The notes below the pieces were generated by a model. It saw only the letters and a program-made list of their open reading frames with translations. It did no database searches and was not told where the DNA came from. Of a stretch of 6,924 nucleotides of DNA, positions 1 through 5,319 are shown piece by piece. The DNA comes from JASFRI01 sp050115015 (lineage in GTDB: Bacteria; Acidobacteriota; Polarisedimenticolia; CBDVAL01), in NCBI GenBank assembly GCA_050115015.1, contig JASFRI010000221.1:1-6924 (forward strand), in the 5' to 3' direction. Each line of letters opens with the position of its first letter. Position 1 is the first letter of the stretch. Both the position numbers and the translations under genes were made by a program.

Positions 1-390
1 GGCGTCCTCGTCTCGCGCACGGGACTCAGCGAGTCCCTCATGGGCGGCCTGTTCACGTCGATCTCCACCTCCCTCCCGGAGCTCGTCACCACGGTGGCGG
101 CGGTCCGCCGCGGGGCGTTGACGCTGGCGGTGAGCGACATCGTCGGGGGGAACGCCTTCGACGTGCTGTTCGTCTGCCTCGCGGACCTGGTCTACTTCCC
201 CGGGTCCATCTACCACGCCGCCGGGGACAGCGAGCTCTTCCTCATCGGGGTGGCGATCCTGCTGAACGTCCTGCTCCTCCTGGGCCTGATCCAACGGCAG
301 GAGCGAGGGCTGGCCAACATCGGTTTCGAGAGCGTCCTGATTCTGATCGTCTATGCCGGTGCCGTCGCGATCCTCGCCGGGGGGCTCTGA
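1..390 (+). CDS. Sodium/calcium exchanger (CaCA) family protein, C-terminal part
   Basis: The reading frame is open from base 1 and ends in TGA at 388-390, so the gene begins upstream of the window and 129 C-terminal residues are visible. The visible part matches the second alpha-repeat of CaCA antiporters: a helix carrying TSLPELVTT (the conserved Glu is codon 79-81), then a short basic turn and IVGGNAFD, the counterpart of the usual GSNxxN motif. Family knowledge says these acidic and Asn residues line the cation site of the inner-membrane exchanger. Three further hydrophobic segments follow (about residues 46-58, 75-93 and 110-127), with a charged RQERG loop before IGFES, and the protein ends naturally in AGGL. 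The usual Asn of the 'GN' pair before the alpha-2 signature is Asp here (VSDIVGG), which I believe is normal for one subgroup. Substrate (Na+/Ca2+, H+/Ca2+ or K+) cannot be told. Confidence 0.88.
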   Translation, partial: GVLVSRTGLSESLMGGLFTSISTSLPELVTTVAAVRRGALTLAVSDIVGGNAFDVLFVCLADLVYFPGSIYHAAGDSELFLIGVAILLNVLLLLGLIQRQERGLANIGFESVLILIVYAGAVAILAGGL

Positions 391-402
391 GCGGTCCCCC
401 GG
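377..402. terminator. Hairpin over the exchanger stop codon, possible bidirectional terminator
   Basis: CCGGGGG (377-383) pairs perfectly with CCCCCGG (396-402). G384-T395, C385-G394 and T386-G393 can extend the stem, leaving a six-base loop. It contains the exchanger stop codon and lies between two convergent genes 15 bases apart, where a shared terminator is expected. Neither strand has a T-tract after the stem, so it is not a textbook intrinsic terminator. In DNA this G+C-rich, a stem of this length could also arise by chance. Confidence 0.35.
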
Positions 403-405
403 ACG

Positions 406-1104
406 TCAGTCGTCCTTCTCCAGGGCGAGGGTGACCGCGTAGTGGACGAGCTCGTTGGCGGAGTGGAGGTTCAGCTTCGTCTTGATCTGCTCGCGGTAGG
501 TCTCCACGGTCTTGATGCTGATGCCGAGATGCTCGGCGATCTCCCGGGCGCTGCGGCCCTGGCCGAGTTCCCCGAGGACCTCGCGCTCCCGGGGGGAGAG
601 CTGCTCCAGGGCATTCGAGGCCCCGGAACCGCGGACCAGGCGGGTGACGATCTGCTCGGCGAGGTCCGGCGGGAGGTAGAACTTCCCCTGCATGAGGTTC
701 CGGCAGGCCTCCAGGACCGCCGCTGCCGGCTGCTGCTTGCTCACGAAGCCCATGGCCCCGGCGGCAAGAGCCCGCTCCGCGTAGAGCTTGCCGTCGTGCA
801 TGGACAGCACGAGGATGCGGATCTCGCTGGCGAACTCCTGGAGCCGGTCGATGAGGTCGAGACCGTTGTCCCTCTTGAGGATGATGTCGGTGATGACGAC
901 GTCCGGGGAGAGGCTGCGGACCTTCTGGAGGGCGTCTTCCAGGGCCTCCGCCTCACCGCAGACCTGTAGGGTCGCCTCGTCTTCCAGCAGCTCCCGCAGC
1001 CCGGCGCGTAGCAGCGGATGGTCATCGACCAGGAGCACGCGAGCGGGGCGCGGTTCGGCCCAGGGAAGGCGTCTTGCTCTGGGACCCTTCATGGTGAACA
1101 TCAT
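406..1104 (-). CDS. NarL/FixJ-type response regulator (REC + LuxR HTH), second gene of operon
   Basis: A 232-residue two-component response regulator, predicted cytoplasmic and DNA-binding. The receiver domain (about 22-138) shows the acidic pair D27/D28 in LLVDDH, the phosphoacceptor D73 in VVITDIIL, S101 in VLSMHD and the conserved K123 in FVSKQ, all at canonical spacing. A LuxR-type helix-turn-helix follows (about 169-226), starting LSPREREVLGEL with recognition region ISIKTVETYREQIKTKL. By family rule, phosphorylation by a histidine kinase frees the HTH to bind promoters. The target genes are unknown. Start: ATG at 1104 overlaps the upstream regulator's stop (ATGA) and has GGAGG 13 bases before it, which supports coupling. 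The 21 residues before the receiver are longer than usual, and in-frame ATG codons at 1101 and 1092 are alternatives. It is clearly a paralogue of the neighbouring regulator (shared GLRELLE, AAGAxGxVSKQ). No partner kinase is visible. Confidence 0.93.
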   Translation of the reverse strand: MMFTMKGPRARRLPWAEPRPARVLLVDDHPLLRAGLRELLEDEATLQVCGEAEALEDALQKVRSLSPDVVITDIILKRDNGLDLIDRLQEFASEIRILVLSMHDGKLYAERALAAGAMGFVSKQQPAAAVLEACRNLMQGKFYLPPDLAEQIVTRLVRGSGASNALEQLSPREREVLGELGQGRSAREIAEHLGISIKTVETYREQIKTKLNLHSANELVHYAVTLALEKDD

Positions 1105-1829
1105 GCGCCCGGATCGTCCTCCGGGGTATCGGGGGTCCTCCCACCCGGCGACCCGTCGGAGGCCGGGGCCGACGCCCCCGGATCCCGGACCAGCTCGGCG
1201 GCGACGCGGATCAGCTCGTTCATGTTGTGGATGCTCAGCTTGGCCTTGATGTGCTCCCGGTGGCTGTCGATGGTCTTGGAGCTGAGGTTGAGCCTGCCGG
1301 CAATCTCCTTCGTCGTCAGCCCGTTGCCGATCAGCGTCAGGACCTCGAGCTCCCGGTCGGAGAGCGCCGAGACGAAGGACCCGCCGCCCTCGCCCCCCCC
1401 GGACAGGCTCAGCAGCGCCTGCTCCGCCAGCGTCTCGCTGACGTAGGTCCTTCCCGCGATGGCGGTGCGGATCGCCTCCAGCAACCGCTCCGTGGGCTCC
1501 TGCTTGCTCACATATCCCAAAGCGCCGGCGGCCAGGGATCGCTCACCGAAGTGCCGCTCGTCCTGGAAGGACGTGACCAGGATCCGCTGCTCCGGCCGCA
1601 GGGACAGCGCCTGCTTGACCAGCTCGAGCCCGCTGCCCTCCGACAGGACGACGTCCACGATCATCAGGTCGGGCTTGTGCTCCTGCATGGCGCCCAGGGC
1701 CGCGGGAGCGTCGGCGCATTCAGCGCAGACGGCGAGATCCTCCTCGCTCTCGAGCAGCTCCCGGAGGCCCCGGCGCACCAGGGCGTGGTCGTCCACGATG
1801 AGAATCGTCCGCTTTCTGGGATCGCTCAT
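1101..1829 (-). CDS. NarL/FixJ-type response regulator (REC + LuxR HTH), first gene of operon
   Basis: A 242-residue response regulator. The receiver domain (about 7-125) has D13/D14 in LIVDDH, phosphoacceptor D59 in LMIVDVVL, T86/S87 and K109 in YVSKQ, the positions seen in NarL-class proteins. A Gly-rich linker (about 143-151) leads to the LuxR HTH (about 156-212) with LSDRELEVLTLIGNGL, TTKEIAGRL and SSKTIDSHREHIKAKL. A tail of about 27 residues rich in Pro, Gly and Asp (ending TPEDDPGA) follows the HTH and is probably disordered. The start at 1829 (MSDPRKRT) puts the receiver at the usual distance from the N-terminus, but only a weak GGGAAA lies upstream. An ATG at 1868 adds 13 residues and has GGAG four bases before it, so it is a real alternative. 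It overlaps the next regulator by ATGA, indicating one transcript. The function controlled is unknown. Confidence 0.92.
   Translation of the reverse strand: MSDPRKRTILIVDDHALVRRGLRELLESEEDLAVCAECADAPAALGAMQEHKPDLMIVDVVLSEGSGLELVKQALSLRPEQRILVTSFQDERHFGERSLAAGALGYVSKQEPTERLLEAIRTAIAGRTYVSETLAEQALLSLSGGGEGGGSFVSALSDRELEVLTLIGNGLTTKEIAGRLNLSSKTIDSHREHIKAKLSIHNMNELIRVAAELVRDPGASAPASDGSPGGRTPDTPEDDPGA
1118..1122 (-). promoter_or_regulatory. Shine-Dalgarno inside the upstream gene, for the second regulator
   Basis: The - strand reads GGAGG here, inside the last codons of the upstream regulator, 13 bases before the ATG at 1104. The spacing is longer than optimal. With the ATGA stop/start overlap it favours re-initiation by ribosomes finishing the upstream gene, keeping the two regulators in fixed proportion. 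Confidence 0.45.
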
Positions 1830-1876
1830 GTTCGTTTCCCGGCCGGTTTCCTGGCGATGTGTCTGCATGATTCTCC

Positions 1877-1898
1877 ATCTTACCAGCACTCCGTGCTG
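1877..1898 (-). promoter_or_regulatory. Possible promoter and operator of the response-regulator operon
   Basis: The + strand carries CAGCAC-TCC-GTGCTG (1884-1898), a perfect 6-base inverted repeat with a 3-base centre. Directly beside it, reading toward the regulators, is TAAGAT (1882 to 1877), a fair -10 hexamer. No good -35 lies 16-18 bases upstream (GACCGC at 17), so the palindrome would occupy the spacer and could bind an activator or repressor, possibly one of the regulators themselves. If this -10 is used, transcription starts near 1870. That would make the ATG at 1868 nearly leaderless and favour 1829. Read by eye only. Confidence 0.27.
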
Positions 1899-2057
1899 CG
1901 CGGTCGCGGGCAGATGCGGAGGACCTTGACCTCCCGGACGAACTCCCAGGGACGCTCCGGTGAAATTCCCATCCCGTACGGCTCGCGTTGGTGCCGGCGA
2001 CGACCGGTATAGGATCCCGTCCATGCGCTTCGATGGCAACCTCACGCGCCGGGAGGC
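1899..2057. other. Non-coding stretch between the regulator operon and the TrkA-C relic
   Basis: I see no convincing gene here. The + strand has TATAGG (2008-2013), a -10-like box just before a 12-codon ORF starting at ATG 2023 (MRFDGNLTRREA, stop 2059-2061). No matching -35 sits at 17 bases, so neither is firm. The stretch is probably the upstream region of the decayed membrane-protein gene that begins near 2058. Confidence 0.4.
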
Positions 2058-2242
2058 CTGAGCCCTGTCGCGATCATCTCGTTGCTCCTGGTGGTCTCGC
2101 TGTCCATCCTGCTCACGAGGGTGGCCACCATCGCGCTCTCCCACACGGGACTGAGCCGGATGCCGTCCGCTTCCAGGCGCGCTCCGCCTTCACCGGCGCC
2201 GGCTTCACCACGCGGGAGTCCGAGTCGGTGGTCAACCACCCG
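2058..2242 (+). pseudogene. Frameshifted, truncated N-terminal remnant of a TrkA-C-type membrane protein
   Basis: The segment 2061-2159 reads in one frame as a hydrophobic helix ending LLTRVATIALSHTGLSR. The continuation, VRFQARSAFTGAGFTT then RESESVVNHP, is in another frame (2162-2242). Together they match from memory the start of a family of bacterial inner-membrane proteins with a C-terminal TrkA-C (RCK_C) domain, in which a single helix is followed by RFQARSAFTGVGFTT and SESExVVNHP. Restoring one G at the junction (CGG ATGCC to CGG GATGCC) rejoins the frames as LSR-DAVRFQAR, so a one-base deletion in a G run is the simplest lesion. There is no good in-frame ATG; the likely original start is now CTG AGC (2058) or TTG (2082). 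After NHP no frame continues the family sequence, so the rest of the roughly 200-250-residue protein, including TrkA-C, is gone. That makes a sequencing error alone an insufficient explanation. Confidence 0.7.
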
Positions 2243-2365
2243 GCCGACGAGGAAGGCCAGAGGCCGGGCCTCCCGGACCCGGTGCATCCGCGGACGAGCC
2301 GGTCCATGGGAGATCTCCGTGGCCCGGGATCGGGTGCTGCCGGGAACGGGGTCCCGCGCCCGGTC

Positions 2366-2374
2366 TGCTAGCAT
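2366..2374 (+). promoter_or_regulatory. Extended -10 promoter candidate for the DoxX-LigD run
   Basis: TGCTAGCAT (2366-2374) fits an extended -10 element (TGn followed by TAGCAT). It ends six bases before the ATG of the DoxX-like gene, so a transcript starting the usual 6-8 bases downstream would begin at or next to the start codon. No Shine-Dalgarno precedes that ATG, which agrees with leaderless translation. There is no clear -35 and I judged it by eye. The TAG inside it also ends the frame that runs on from the pseudogene. Confidence 0.35.
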
Positions 2375-2380
2375 GAACGC

Positions 2381-2761
2381 ATGAGAAAGTGGATAGATAT
2401 CGGGGCGCAGGCGCTCCTCGGGCTGGTCTTCTTCGTCTTCGGGCTCAACGGCTTCCTGGGCTTCCTGCCGTTGCCCGAGCTGCCGGAGCCCGCCGGGAGG
2501 TTCCTGGGGGCGCTGGCGGAGACCGGCTATCTCCTCTATCTGGTGAAGGGGATCGAGGTGGTCGCGGGCTTCCTGCTGCTGATCCGGAAGTTCTCCGCCC
2601 TGGCGCTGCTGCTGCTGGCGCCGGGGGTGGTGAACATCTTCCTCTTCCACGCGTTCCTGGCGCCCGGCGGCCTCCCCCTGGCGATCCTGGTGGTGCTGCT
2701 GGAGGCCTACCTGGGGTTCGTCGTGCACTTCGACCGGTTCCGGAGCGTCTTCCGGCCATGA
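2381..2761 (+). CDS. DoxX-like four-helix membrane protein
   Basis: A 126-residue integral membrane protein with four hydrophobic segments at about 8-28, 50-68, 71-92 and 97-116, a short basic N-terminus (MRKW) and a basic C-terminus (FDRFRSVFRP). The pattern FVFGLNGFLGFLPLP, then GALAETGY and KGIEVVAGFLLL, then APGVVNIFLFH, is what I know from the DoxX/DoxD-like small membrane proteins. Their biochemical role is mostly undefined; DoxD is tied to thiosulfate:quinone oxidoreductase and other members to redox or detoxification complexes. The proposed start has no Shine-Dalgarno and may be leaderless. It is the first gene of a same-strand run. Its TGA stop overlaps the ATG of a 16-codon mini-ORF that leads into the LigD phosphoesterase gene, suggesting cotranscription with NHEJ genes. 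A functional link to DNA repair is not implied by the protein itself. Confidence 0.85.
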   Translation: MRKWIDIGAQALLGLVFFVFGLNGFLGFLPLPELPEPAGRFLGALAETGYLLYLVKGIEVVAGFLLLIRKFSALALLLLAPGVVNIFLFHAFLAPGGLPLAILVVLLEAYLGFVVHFDRFRSVFRP

Positions 2762-2808
2762 GCACGGGCCCCGCCGGTCGCGGGTCCGGGAGGGGGGCAC
2801 GGCGGTGA
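2758..2808 (+). CDS. 16-codon mini-ORF bridging the DoxX and LigD-PE genes
   Basis: ATG 2758-2760 overlaps the DoxX stop (ATGA). After 16 codons rich in Gly and Arg (MSTGPAGRGSGRGARR) its TGA (2806-2808) overlaps the GTG start of the next gene (GTGA). Two start/stop overlaps in a row over a 43-base gap could carry ribosomes from DoxX into the phosphoesterase. The peptide itself looks non-functional. The same frame is open antisense-style across DoxX, so chance is quite possible. Confidence 0.25.
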   Translation: MSTGPAGRGSGRGARR

Positions 2809-3419
2809 CCCGGCAGGACGATCTGCAGCGCTACAGGGACCGCCGTGACTTCCGACGCTCCCCGGAGCCCTCAGGCGAGGCCGGGGGGACGAGCCGGTGG
2901 AAGGAGGACAACCCGATCTTCGTGATCCAGGAGCACCGTGCCCGGTCTCACCACTTCGACTTCCGCCTGGAGGTCGACGGGGTGCTGCGCTCGTGGGCGG
3001 TCCCCAAGGGGCCGTCGACGGACCCCTCGGAGAAGCGGCTCGCCCGGGCCGTGGAGGACCATCCCCTGGAGTACGCGGACTTCGAGGGCACGATCCCGGA
3101 GGGGGAGTACGGCGGCGGCGTGGTGATCGTCTGGGACGCCGGACCGTACCGGCCGATCCGGGAGAATGACGACGGGGAGCCCGTCCCCGTCGATCGCCAG
3201 CTGGACGAGGGCCAGGCGGAGGTATGGCTCGAGGGTCGGAAGATCCGCGGTGGCTACGCACTGGTGCGCGCGAAGGTGGGCGGCGACGAGGACAACTGGC
3301 TGCTGGTCAAGATGAAGGACGAGGGCGCCGACGCCCGCCGGGCTCCTGCCCGCACCGAGCCCACCTCGGTGCTGTCGGGTCGGACGGTGGACGACGTGGC
3401 CGGCGAGGACGATGGCTGA
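2805..3419 (+). CDS. ligD: Stand-alone LigD 3'-phosphoesterase (PE) domain protein
   Basis: A 204-residue protein consisting of the PE module of bacterial DNA ligase D. Family members are Mn2+-dependent enzymes that trim 3' ends, removing a terminal ribonucleoside and 3'-phosphate to leave a 3'-OH for filling and sealing during NHEJ. The active-site set described for Pseudomonas LigD is present and offset by two: H44 (FVIQEH), H50, D52 and R54 (HHFDFRLE), H86 and Y90 (HPLEY). SWAVPKGPS, GTIPEGEYGGG and the C-terminal NWLLVKMKD core motif are also intact. The N-terminus (YRDRRDFRRSPEP) is the usual lead-in. The start is GTG at 2805, with G-rich AGGGGGG upstream; no ATG is available in frame. 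A tail of about 30 residues rich in Ala, Arg and Asp follows the domain. In LigD this module is normally the N-terminus of one large enzyme; here it ends and overlaps the ligase gene by 8 bases, implying coupling. Confidence 0.93.
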   Translation: MTRQDDLQRYRDRRDFRRSPEPSGEAGGTSRWKEDNPIFVIQEHRARSHHFDFRLEVDGVLRSWAVPKGPSTDPSEKRLARAVEDHPLEYADFEGTIPEGEYGGGVVIVWDAGPYRPIRENDDGEPVPVDRQLDEGQAEVWLEGRKIRGGYALVRAKVGGDEDNWLLVKMKDEGADARRAPARTEPTSVLSGRTVDDVAGEDDG

Positions 3420-4362
3420 GCCCCCCGGCTGGGTCGAGCCGATGCTGGCGACCCTCACCGACGACCGCTTCTCGGACCCGGGCTGGATCTTCGAGCGGAA
3501 GCTCGACGGCGTGCGGTGTCTGGCTTTCAAGCGCCGGGACCGGATTCGCCTCCTCTCCCGGAACCGGGAGGACATGAACGGCACCTGGCCCGAGCTCCAC
3601 GACGCCGTCGCGCGGCAGTCCGGGGCCTTCATCCTGGACGGCGAGGTGGTCGCCTTCCAGGGGAACCGGACCAGCTTCTCCCGGCTGCAGGGACGCCTGG
3701 GGATCCACGATCGCGGCGAGGCGCTGGGCAGCTCCATCGCCGTGTACTTCTACCTGTTCGACGTCTTGCACCTGGCGGGACAGGACACCCGTTCGCTCCC
3801 GCAGCGACGGCGCAAGGCGCTCCTGCGCGAAGCGCTGGACTGGGACGACCCGCTGCGCTTCACGCCCCACCGCAACGCCGCGGGGGAGCGCTACTTCCAG
3901 GAGGCGTGCCGGAAGGGGTGGGAGGGAGTGCTGGCGAAGCGTGCGAAGGCGCCCTACCATCCCGGACGGTCCAGGGACTGGCTCAAGTTCAAGTGCGCCC
4001 ATGGTCAGGAGCTCGTGATCGTCGGCTTCACCCCCCCAGGCGGGAGCCGCGTCGCCTTCGGCGCCCTGCTCCTGGCCTACCACGAGGAGGGCAAGCTGCG
4101 GTACGCGGGGAAGGTGGGCACGGGCTTCGACGACCGGACCCTGAAGGACCTGCGGGCTCGCATGGAGCGGCTTCGCCGGTCCTCGTCGCCCCTGGACGAC
4201 CCGGTCCCCGGGGCGGATGAGGTCCGCTGGATCCGTCCGGAGCTGGTGGCCGAGATCGGGTTCACCGAGTGGACCGACGAGCACCGACTGCGGCACCCAC
4301 GCTACCTCGGCCTCCGCACCGACAAGGCGGCGTCGGAGGTGACGCGGGAGCGTCCGAGCTGA
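3412..4362 (+). CDS. ligD: ATP-dependent DNA ligase, LigD LIG-domain type (NHEJ)
   Basis: A 316-residue ATP-dependent DNA ligase made of only nucleotidyltransferase and OB-fold domains, the size of the LIG module in LigD. Motif I is ERKLDGVR with K30 as the lysine that takes AMP. Motif III is FILDGEVV (E78), preceded by RNREDM. FYLFDVLHL corresponds to the IIIa region, motif IV is EGVLAK (172-177) and motif V is WLKFKC (191-196). The OB fold begins at LVIVGFTPP, contains the GKVGTGFDD turn, and closes with EIGFTEWTDE and LRHPRYLGLR. It seals nicks and double-strand breaks with ATP, probably recruited by Ku. ATG 3412 overlaps the PE stop by 8 bases, with AGGA just upstream. Only 3 bases separate its stop from the POL gene. 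There is no PE or POL domain fused to either end. A lone LigC-type ligase is the alternative, but sitting between PE and POL makes a LigD module far more likely. Confidence 0.95.
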   Translation: MAEPPGWVEPMLATLTDDRFSDPGWIFERKLDGVRCLAFKRRDRIRLLSRNREDMNGTWPELHDAVARQSGAFILDGEVVAFQGNRTSFSRLQGRLGIHDRGEALGSSIAVYFYLFDVLHLAGQDTRSLPQRRRKALLREALDWDDPLRFTPHRNAAGERYFQEACRKGWEGVLAKRAKAPYHPGRSRDWLKFKCAHGQELVIVGFTPPGGSRVAFGALLLAYHEEGKLRYAGKVGTGFDDRTLKDLRARMERLRRSSSPLDDPVPGADEVRWIRPELVAEIGFTEWTDEHRLRHPRYLGLRTDKAASEVTRERPS

Positions 4363-4365
4363 GCC

Positions 4366-5271
4366 ATGGGCAAGCGCCGCTACGGTCCCCACGTCTTCGA
4401 GACCTCCAACGAGGACAAGCCCCTGTTCCCGGAGGGGCCGACGAAGGGGGAGGTCATCGACTACTACGAGAGGATCGCGCCCCATCTCCTGCCCCATCTC
4501 CGGGACCGTCCCCTGGTGATGCGTCGCTGCCCGGACGGGATCGAGGGGGAATGCTTCTACCAGAAGCAGATCGGCGGGTACTTCCCCGATTGGATCGACC
4601 GGGTCAAGGTCCAGCGGCGCCGGGGGGGTGACCAGACGCTGGTGGTGGCCCGGAACCGCGCCACCCTCGCCTACCTTGCGAACCAGGCGGTGATTCCCAT
4701 CCATGCCTGGCTGAGCACCCGGGACCGTCCGGAGTGGCCGGATCAGCTCGTGATCGACCTCGACCCAACGGACGAGGGGTTCGCCCCGGTGAGGAGCGCC
4801 GCCCGGCGCTGCCGGGAGCTCCTGGAAGAGCTCGGGCTGCGGCCCTTCCTCAAGACGACCGGGTCCCGGGGGCTCCACGTGGTGGTGGCGCTGGACGGCT
4901 CCGCCGGCTTCGACGAGGTCCGTGGCTTCGCCCGGGAGGCGATGGAGGAACTCGCGGCGCGCCACCCCGACGAGCTGACCACGGCGATCCGCAAGGACCG
5001 GCGCCGCGGGCGGCTCTACCTGGACGTGGGCCGGAACGCCTACGCCCAGACCGCCGTGGCGCCGTACTCGCTGCGTGCGCTGCCGGGGGCCCCGGTGGCG
5101 ACGCCCATCGAATGGGAGGAGCTCTCCCGGAGCGACGTCGGCCCGCGAAGCTGGAACCTGGGCAACCTGTTCCGGCGACTCGGCCAGCGGGACGACCCCT
5201 GGAAGAACCTGCGCCGCCACGGGACCTCCCTCCGCTCCGCCCGACACCGTCTCGCGCGCTGCCGCGCCTGA
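4366..5271 (+). CDS. ligD: Stand-alone LigD polymerase (POL) domain, archaeo-eukaryotic primase superfamily
   Basis: A 301-residue protein equal to the POL module of LigD, a primase-superfamily polymerase that adds templated and untemplated NTPs or dNTPs at break ends, often preferring ribonucleotides. Catalytic acids D131 and D133 lie in LVIDLDPTDE and the third, D220, in RLYLDVGRNAYAQT. The surface and substrate motifs KTTGSRGLHVVV (H171) and APYSLRA are intact. The N-terminus has the family signature NEDKPLFP, TKGEVIDYYERIAPHLLPHL, RPLVMRRCPDG and FYQKQI. The length is typical of POL proteins that exist alone, as in mycobacteria. ATG at 4366 follows the ligase stop by 3 bases; only a weak GAG-type Shine-Dalgarno precedes it, so expression probably depends on coupling. 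With PE and LIG it restores the PE-LIG-POL order of fused Pseudomonas LigD as three proteins. The C-terminal tail (SARHRLARCRA) is basic. No Ku gene follows within the window. Confidence 0.94.
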   Translation: MGKRRYGPHVFETSNEDKPLFPEGPTKGEVIDYYERIAPHLLPHLRDRPLVMRRCPDGIEGECFYQKQIGGYFPDWIDRVKVQRRRGGDQTLVVARNRATLAYLANQAVIPIHAWLSTRDRPEWPDQLVIDLDPTDEGFAPVRSAARRCRELLEELGLRPFLKTTGSRGLHVVVALDGSAGFDEVRGFAREAMEELAARHPDELTTAIRKDRRRGRLYLDVGRNAYAQTAVAPYSLRALPGAPVATPIEWEELSRSDVGPRSWNLGNLFRRLGQRDDPWKNLRRHGTSLRSARHRLARCRA

Positions 5272-5319
5272 CCCACCGGTGACCTACCGGCCGGTCCGCG
5301 AGCCGGGAAGGTGTAGAGC

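Noticed and set aside
1926..1954. TTGACC on the + strand as a -35 box
   Set aside because: No -10-like hexamer lies 16-18 bases downstream (the sequence there is AGGGAC-like) and no intact gene follows.
1830..2144. N-terminal extension of the first response regulator up to 2144
   Set aside because: The added residues are Arg/Gln-rich with no domain, and receivers of this class begin a few residues before the LIVDDH motif. Only 1829 or 1868 are credible starts.
2042..2800. Antisense open frame of 252 codons over the DoxX gene and the TrkA-C relic
   Set aside because: The composition is low-complexity Gln/Glu/Arg, typical of a shadow frame, and the + strand encodes a clear four-helix membrane protein.
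3307..5247. Very long antisense open frame (646 codons) across the ligase and polymerase genes
   Set aside because: It mirrors the third-position G/C of the real genes opposite it, has no recognisable domain, and LIG and POL have full catalytic motifs on the + strand.
5274..5295. Palindromes CACCGGTG and ACCGGCCGGT after the POL stop as terminator or attachment site
   Set aside because: They are short, self-complementary G+C-rich words expected by chance in this composition. There is no loop with a T-tract and no integrase or repeat partner.
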